Of a DNA stretch of 18,372 nucleotides, positions 15,179 to 18,372 are shown piece by piece (within the stretch, counting starts at the first letter, position 1; the number at the start of each line of letters is the position of its first letter). The notes below the pieces were generated by a model. The model did not search any database and was not told the origin of the DNA. It worked only from the letters and a program-made list of their open reading frames with translations. Origin of the DNA: DATJLQ01 sp035509415 (GTDB lineage: Bacteria > Pseudomonadota > Alphaproteobacteria > JACZXZ01); the NCBI GenBank assembly GCA_035509415.1, contig DATJLQ010000172.1, positions 1 through 18,372 on the forward strand, given 5' to 3'. A program made the position numbers and the translations under genes.

Positions 15179-16018
15179 CTAGAGGACGAAGGTCAGGAGG
15201 CCGAGCGCGCCGGCACCCGCGATCACGCAATAGAAGGCGAAGGGGTCGAGCGCCTCGAAATCGTGCTTGCCGAAATAGCGCATCAGGAAGGCGATGCTGA
15301 AATAGGCGGTGATGCCGGCCGACGCTCCCGCGCCGAGCGCCACTTCGCTGAGCCCGTTGCCGATCTCGCCCGCGTGGATCAGCTTCGGCACCTCGAGTGC
15401 TGCGGCACCCAGGATGATCGGCGTCGCGAGCAGGAAGGAGAATCGCGCCGCCTCCTTGTGATGCAGCTTCGCGAGCAGTCCGCCCACCATGGTCGTGCCC
15501 GAGCGCGAGATGCCGGGCAGGAGGGCGAGGCATTGCCAGAGGCCGATCGCGAACGCGGCGCGCCAGGTGAGGGTCCCGAGCGCCGCCCCGCCGCCGCGCT
15601 TCAGCCGCTCGGCCGCGAACAGCAACGCGCCGTTCGCGATCAGGAAGCAGGCCGCGATCTTGGGCGAGCCGAACAGGAGGCGCAGCACGTGCTCGAGCGT
15701 GAAGCCGACCACGACCGCCGGGATGGTGCCGACCACGATCATGCGGAAGAGATGGAGATTGTCGCTGCGCCGCGCGGGATCGCCCAGGCCCACGAGGGAG
15801 AGCAAAATGTCGTACCACTCGCGCCAGAAATAGAGCAGCAACGCCGTCGCGGTGCCGACATGGAGCACCACGAGAAAGGGCAGGAAGTCGGCCGCGTCCT
15901 GGTCGACGTGCCAATTCAGGAGTGCCGGCAGGATCACCGCGTGGCCGAGGCTCGAAACCGGGAACAGCTCGGTGATGCCCTGGAGGATCGCGAACAGAAT
16001 GGCCTGGAGTGCGGACAA
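15179..16018 (-). CDS. uppP: Undecaprenyl-diphosphate phosphatase (UppP/BacA)
   Basis: The 279-residue inner-membrane enzyme recycles undecaprenyl diphosphate to the monophosphate carrier for peptidoglycan and other envelope polymers. Both active-site signatures are present: QGITELFPVSSLGH (13-26, with Glu17 and His26) and PGISRSGTTM (168-177, with Arg172). Several hydrophobic segments match the family fold. The reading frame has no ATG near the N-terminus. The start that gives the expected MSALQAILFAILQGITE-like beginning is TTG (16016-16018), and an in-frame stop lies 40 bp upstream. Upstream sequence has only a weak purine-rich ribosome site. The gene heads a two-gene unit with the nucleoside transporter. 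Confidence 0.92.
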   Translation of the reverse strand: MSALQAILFAILQGITELFPVSSLGHAVILPALLNWHVDQDAADFLPFLVVLHVGTATALLLYFWREWYDILLSLVGLGDPARRSDNLHLFRMIVVGTIPAVVVGFTLEHVLRLLFGSPKIAACFLIANGALLFAAERLKRGGGAALGTLTWRAAFAIGLWQCLALLPGISRSGTTMVGGLLAKLHHKEAARFSFLLATPIILGAAALEVPKLIHAGEIGNGLSEVALGAGASAGITAYFSIAFLMRYFGKHDFEALDPFAFYCVIAGAGALGLLTFVL

Positions 16019-16244
16019 GGCGTTCGCTTTCTTTCGGTTATGTGCCGAGACGCCGATATGTCATATGCGCAGGCGCCAATGGGGCGAACGGCGCCTCGTG
16101 CCGCCCGGTCGAGTTGCTGAAACTTGTACCTATCCGGATGCTGGCTGGCAAGGCGCTATCGGCGCGCAGAAGCGCCCGCGCGGCCCGCAACGGGGTCGAG
16201 CCGGACCGAGGGGTGGCGTCGGGGCGCGGCGGCGCCCGCGCTGC
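16019..16244. other. Intergenic region upstream of uppP
   Basis: This 226-bp gap separates the 54-aa gene stop from the uppP start, both on the minus strand. I find no convincing ORF or long inverted repeat. An AT-richer stretch around 16028-16070 is the likeliest place for a uppP promoter, but no clear -35/-10 pair stands out. Confidence 0.4.
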
Positions 16245-16409
16245 TTACGGCACCGGCGACCAGCTCAATTTTTGATCGCGCGACGAATGCCCCCGCTTGT
16301 CGAGGCGTTCGGCGCGGCTTTCGGCCCACGCGACGCCCGCGAGCGAGATCGAGAAGGCGACGAAGGATCCGACCACGAGCGCGAGATAGAGCTGCTCCGG
16401 AAACGTCAT
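16245..16409 (-). CDS. Small single-pass membrane protein, 54 aa, function unknown
   Basis: The ATG at 16409 gives MTFPEQLYLALVVGSF followed by VAFSISLAGVAWAE, one hydrophobic helix (about 7-28), then a charged cytosolic-type tail rich in Arg, Lys and Ser. A strong Shine-Dalgarno GGGAGGAACAAA directly precedes this ATG, which is why it is preferred to a start 13 codons upstream. I do not recognise a named family. A near-consensus FNR/FixK-type box sits 68 bp upstream, suggesting oxygen-responsive expression. Small proteins of this shape often attach to respiratory or transporter complexes, but that is only an inference. Confidence 0.65.
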   Translation of the reverse strand: MTFPEQLYLALVVGSFVAFSISLAGVAWAESRAERLDKRGHSSRDQKLSWSPVP

Positions 16410-16470
16410 TTTGTTCCTCCCAGGCGAAGTCCTTGCCGGGAGCAGCATGACGCCGGGCCGCGCGGCCGCG

Positions 16471-16484
16471 TTGATTTAGATCAG
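16471..16484 (-). promoter_or_regulatory. Candidate FNR/FixK-type binding site
   Basis: On the plus strand the site reads TTGAT-TTAG-ATCAG, nine of ten defined positions of the FNR/ANR consensus TTGAT-N4-ATCAA. Read towards the minus-strand 54-aa gene it is CTGAT-CTAA-ATCAA. Its centre is about 68 bp before that ATG. A class II arrangement would put the transcript start near 16436, leaving a leader of about 27 nt that contains the strong ribosome site. The -10 there is weak. Confidence 0.45.
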
Positions 16485-16551
16485 GCAGCGGAAATGGGCT
16501 GGGCGAGCGCCGCGGAGGCCGCGATTCGGGCCCTCGGGGCCGGGGCATCAA

Positions 16552-16592
16552 GCGCTTGGGCGCTTAGGTGCTTAGGCGCTTGGGCGCCCAGG
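16552..16592. repeat. Degenerate 7-9 bp tandem repeat (GCGCTTRGG)
   Basis: About five units follow one another: GCGCTTGG, GCGCTTAGG, TGCTTAGG, CGCTTGG and GCGCCCAGG. It lies about 10 bp beyond the stop of the minus-strand 44-aa gene. The variation in unit length suggests an old, drifting microsatellite. It has no apparent coding role. Confidence 0.7.
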
Positions 16593-16602
16593 ACTTCGAC
16601 CC

Positions 16603-16737
16603 TCAGGACTTGGCCTGTTGCACCAGGGCGTGATGCGCGAAAGACGGGATATGGAGCTCGGCCGCCGCGAGCTTGCCCATGGCGAAGCCGAGAACGCTCG
16701 CGATCAGGGCGGCGGCAAGCAGGGTTCGAAGCTTCAT
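16603..16737 (-). CDS. Small secreted or membrane-anchored protein, 44 aa, function unknown
   Basis: The ATG at 16737 gives a 44-residue protein with a short basic start (MKLR), a hydrophobic stretch TLLAAALIASVLGFAMG (about 5-21) and a small polar tail containing two histidines (HIPSFAHHALVQQAKS). GGAG lies 8 nt before the ATG. A longer in-frame ORF starts at 16899, but its extra 54 residues are Arg-rich, repeat-derived and lack coding character. AELHIPSF after KLAA could follow signal peptidase cleavage, or the helix may stay as an anchor. No family is recognised; its existence rests on the ribosome site and signal-like N-terminus. Confidence 0.5.
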   Translation of the reverse strand: MKLRTLLAAALIASVLGFAMGKLAAAELHIPSFAHHALVQQAKS

Positions 16738-16757
16738 CGCACGATCTCCAAGAACTC

Positions 16758-16804
16758 GAAGCGCTCGACTGGGCGAAGCGCTCGAATGGCCGAAGCGATG
16801 GGCG
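16758..16804. repeat. 17-bp tandem repeat, about 2.5 copies
   Basis: GAAGCGCTCGACTGGGC (16758-16774) and GAAGCGCTCGAATGGCC (16775-16791) differ at two positions and are followed by a shortened third copy starting GAAGCGATGGGC (16792). The array lies just upstream of the minus-strand 44-aa gene, in its likely promoter or leader, so copy number could alter expression or the array may be neutral. Confidence 0.75.
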
Positions 16805-16978
16805 CGAAACTGTCGAATCCCTGACGCGCGGCACGCTTCGTCGACACGGAGGATGTTACGCGCGAGCGCCGCTCGCCCGGCGTGATCTTGTTGTGACAAT
16901 GATCGGGCACGGAGAAACGATTCCCGGGCTTACGAGCGGCTTTCCTCCTTCGACGATGCGCAAACGATCTCCGCTACT

Positions 16979-17222
16979 GTCATGCCGGGGTTCGTTCCGG
17001 GCATCCACGCCTCAAATCCGTGGATGGCCGGGTCGAGCCCGGTCATGACGAAGCCCATGATCGATTCGAACCGTCATGCCCGGACTTGTTCCGGGCGTCT
17101 ACGCCTCAAATCCGTGGATGGCCGGATCAAGCCCGGCCATGACGAAGCCCATGATCGAGTCGAACCGTCATGCCCGGACTTGTTCCGGGCATCCACGCCT
17201 CAAATCCGTGGATGGCCGCGAC
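16979..17222. repeat. 94-bp tandem repeat of a palindromic element, 2.6 copies
   Basis: Units start at 16979, 17073 and 17167, exactly 94 bp apart, each beginning GTCATGCC. Each full unit contains inverted arms CGGACTTGTTCCGGGCATCC-type and GGATGGCCGGGTCAAGCCCG-type around CACGCCTCAAATCCGTG, so each can form a long hairpin. The linker GACGAAGCCCATGATCGA is repeated too. Copies 1 and 2 differ at a few bases; copy 3 is cut short. The element is a familiar alphaproteobacterial palindrome, here amplified in tandem. It fills the gap between the small genes and the substrate-binding protein gene. Confidence 0.9.
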
Positions 17223-17249
17223 GTGAAGCCTGTCCTCGGGCCGGCCGAA

Positions 17250-17270
17250 GGCCGTGCCCGGGGCACGGCC
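17250..17270 (-). terminator. Hairpin after the substrate-binding protein gene
   Basis: GGCCGTGCC (17250-17258) and GGCACGGCC (17262-17270) form a perfect 9-bp stem with a 3-nt loop, 23 bp beyond the stop of the minus-strand gene. It lacks a T tract on that strand, so intrinsic termination is plausible but not certain. Confidence 0.35.
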
Positions 17271-17293
17271 ACGACAAGGCGGCGCGCCGCGCG

Positions 17294-18372
17294 CTAGCTC
17301 TTGAGCGGCGGAAAGCTGCGCGAGAAGTTGGGCTGCGCCATGAATTTCTGCGGATCGTAGTTCCAGAACTGGCTCACCTGGGGATAGGTCTTGAGGATCG
17401 CGTTCTCGAGCTGGCCGTCGCGCCGCTCGACCTTGCGGATATGGATGTCGAGGATCGGCGTGCCGTAGGCGTCGAGGCGGAATTTGCCGAACAGGCCGCG
17501 CGTCAGATGCACGTCGTGGAGCGCCTTCAGGAACGCGGGCGCGTTCTCGACGTCGCCTTTGACGCGCTCGATCGCGTCGGCGACGATCAGCATCGCCTCG
17601 TAGGCGCCCGCCGTGTAGAAGCCCGGGACATGGCCGTAATCGGCGCGGATGGCGGCCACGAACTTCTCGTTGTCCGCCGATTTGAGGGTCGCCGCGTACC
17701 AGCCCGCGGTCACCACGCCGAGCGCCTCGTCGCCCATGCGGCGCAGGATGCCCTCGTCGGTGCTGGTCGTGTTGCCGAGCACGGGGATTTTGCCCTTGAG
17801 CCCGTATTCCTTGTATTGGGTCAAGAACCGCAGCGGGTTGATGCCCGCGAAGCCCATATAGAGGCAGTCGACGCTGCGGCTGAGCTGCGCCAAGTAGGGC
17901 GCGTAGTCGGGCGCGTTCAAGGGCGGCCACTGCTTCTGCACGACGCGCCCGCCCGCCTCCTCGAAGGCGAGCTGGAAGCCGCCCGCCCCCTCGTAGCCGT
18001 AGGTGAAATCCTCGGCGATGATCGCCGCGGTCTTGTAATGGAGCGTGCGCGCCGCATAGTCGCCGAGCGCGTAGGTCACCTGGGGTGCGGTGCCGCCCGC
18101 GTGCAGGACCCACGGGTTCACCTTGCGCACGCGCAGATCGACCGTCGCCGACGAGGTGGTGGTGATGAGCGGCACCTTGGCATTGCGCACATAGTCGTCG
18201 ATCGCGAGCGCCTCGTTGGTCGCGAGCGGGCCGATCATGACCGGCACCTTGTCGCGCTCCACCAGCTCCTGGGTCTTGACCTTGGCCTGCGCGGGATTGC
18301 CCGCCGTGTCCTCGGTGATCACGGTGAGCTTGCGCCCCGCGATCGTGCCGTTGCGTTGCTTGACGAAGAGGG
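17294..18372 (-). CDS. ABC transporter substrate-binding protein, branched-chain amino acid type (5' partial)
   Basis: The frame runs off the right edge, so the N-terminus and signal peptide are missing and about 359 residues are visible. It is a type I periplasmic binding protein of the LivJ/LivK-like family (Peripla_BP_6). The visible part opens with LFVKQRNGTIAGRKLTVITE, followed by DTAGNPAQAKVKTQELVERD, then VPVMIGPLATNEALAIDDYV, and VPLITTTSSATVD in the ligand cleft. Later segments are AAIIAEDFTYGYEGAGGFQL and GVVTAGWYAATL. Family members deliver branched-chain amino acids, amides or aromatic acids to a Liv-type permease. A GTG at 18322 is internal, because the protein continues convincingly upstream of it. 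No permease or ATPase gene is visible in the window. Confidence 0.9.
   Translation of the reverse strand, partial: LFVKQRNGTIAGRKLTVITEDTAGNPAQAKVKTQELVERDKVPVMIGPLATNEALAIDDYVRNAKVPLITTTSSATVDLRVRKVNPWVLHAGGTAPQVTYALGDYAARTLHYKTAAIIAEDFTYGYEGAGGFQLAFEEAGGRVVQKQWPPLNAPDYAPYLAQLSRSVDCLYMGFAGINPLRFLTQYKEYGLKGKIPVLGNTTSTDEGILRRMGDEALGVVTAGWYAATLKSADNEKFVAAIRADYGHVPGFYTAGAYEAMLIVADAIERVKGDVENAPAFLKALHDVHLTRGLFGKFRLDAYGTPILDIHIRKVERRDGQLENAILKTYPQVSQFWNYDPQKFMAQPNFSRSFPPLKS

Noticed and set aside
14519..16120. 533-aa open frame on the plus strand opposite uppP and nupC
   Set aside because: It spans two real minus-strand genes with strong family motifs and has low-complexity charged composition typical of a shadow frame.
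16738..16899. 54-residue N-terminal extension of the 44-aa protein
   Set aside because: It runs through the 17-bp tandem repeat, is Arg/Ser-rich, and the ATG at 16737 has a ribosome site and signal-like start.
16979..17222. CRISPR array
   Set aside because: Units are 94 bp, contiguous and palindromic, without unique spacers; this is a tandem intergenic repeat.
18320..18322. GTG as the start of the substrate-binding protein
   Set aside because: The frame continues upstream with family-typical sequence (KQRNGTIAGRKLTV), so the true start lies beyond the window.

Overview
The window looks like chromosomal DNA from a GC-rich alphaproteobacterium. The evidence is the very high G+C with strong third-position bias, the gene families present, and several palindromic intergenic elements of the kind common in alphaproteobacterial genomes. 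The genus cannot be named from the sequence. I see no tRNA, rRNA, CRISPR array, transposase or phage gene.

Left part (1-4469, + strand): the 3' end of a xanthine dehydrogenase/CO dehydrogenase-type molybdenum hydroxylase subunit is followed 1 bp later by a CysQ-like phosphatase. Next comes a 260-bp gap with a sigma70-like promoter, foldable sequence and a perfect 12-bp hairpin, a candidate small RNA gene. Then come the tRNA-modification enzyme TsaC/Sua5 and a soluble sensor histidine kinase with a CBS-like N-terminus.

Middle part (4470-11881, + strand): a catabolic-looking run of an FAD-linked D-2-hydroxyacid dehydrogenase (GlcD/D2HGDH type), a long-form acyl-CoA dehydrogenase, an SDR oxidoreductase, a D-isomer-specific 2-hydroxyacid dehydrogenase, a TetR regulator and a second, HSDL2-like SDR. 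Most gaps here carry palindromic repeats. The TetR gene has an AT-rich double palindrome over its promoter, the clearest regulatory site in the window.

Right part (11882-18372): spermidine synthase (+) converges on a membrane-anchored ankyrin-repeat protein (-). On the minus strand follow a uppP-nupC pair (undecaprenyl-diphosphate phosphatase and a CNT-type nucleoside transporter), two very small membrane or secreted protein genes (one with a candidate FNR/FixK box upstream), a three-copy 94-bp tandem palindromic repeat, and the 3' portion of a branched-chain amino-acid-type ABC substrate-binding protein that runs off the right edge.

Most of the window is ordinary housekeeping and catabolic content. 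The parts that merit a second look are small: the candidate RNA at about 1820-1995, the TetR operator array, the putative FNR-controlled 54-aa membrane protein, the possibly leaderless histidine kinase, and a dispersed repeat that overlaps the start region of one gene and lies upstream of another.
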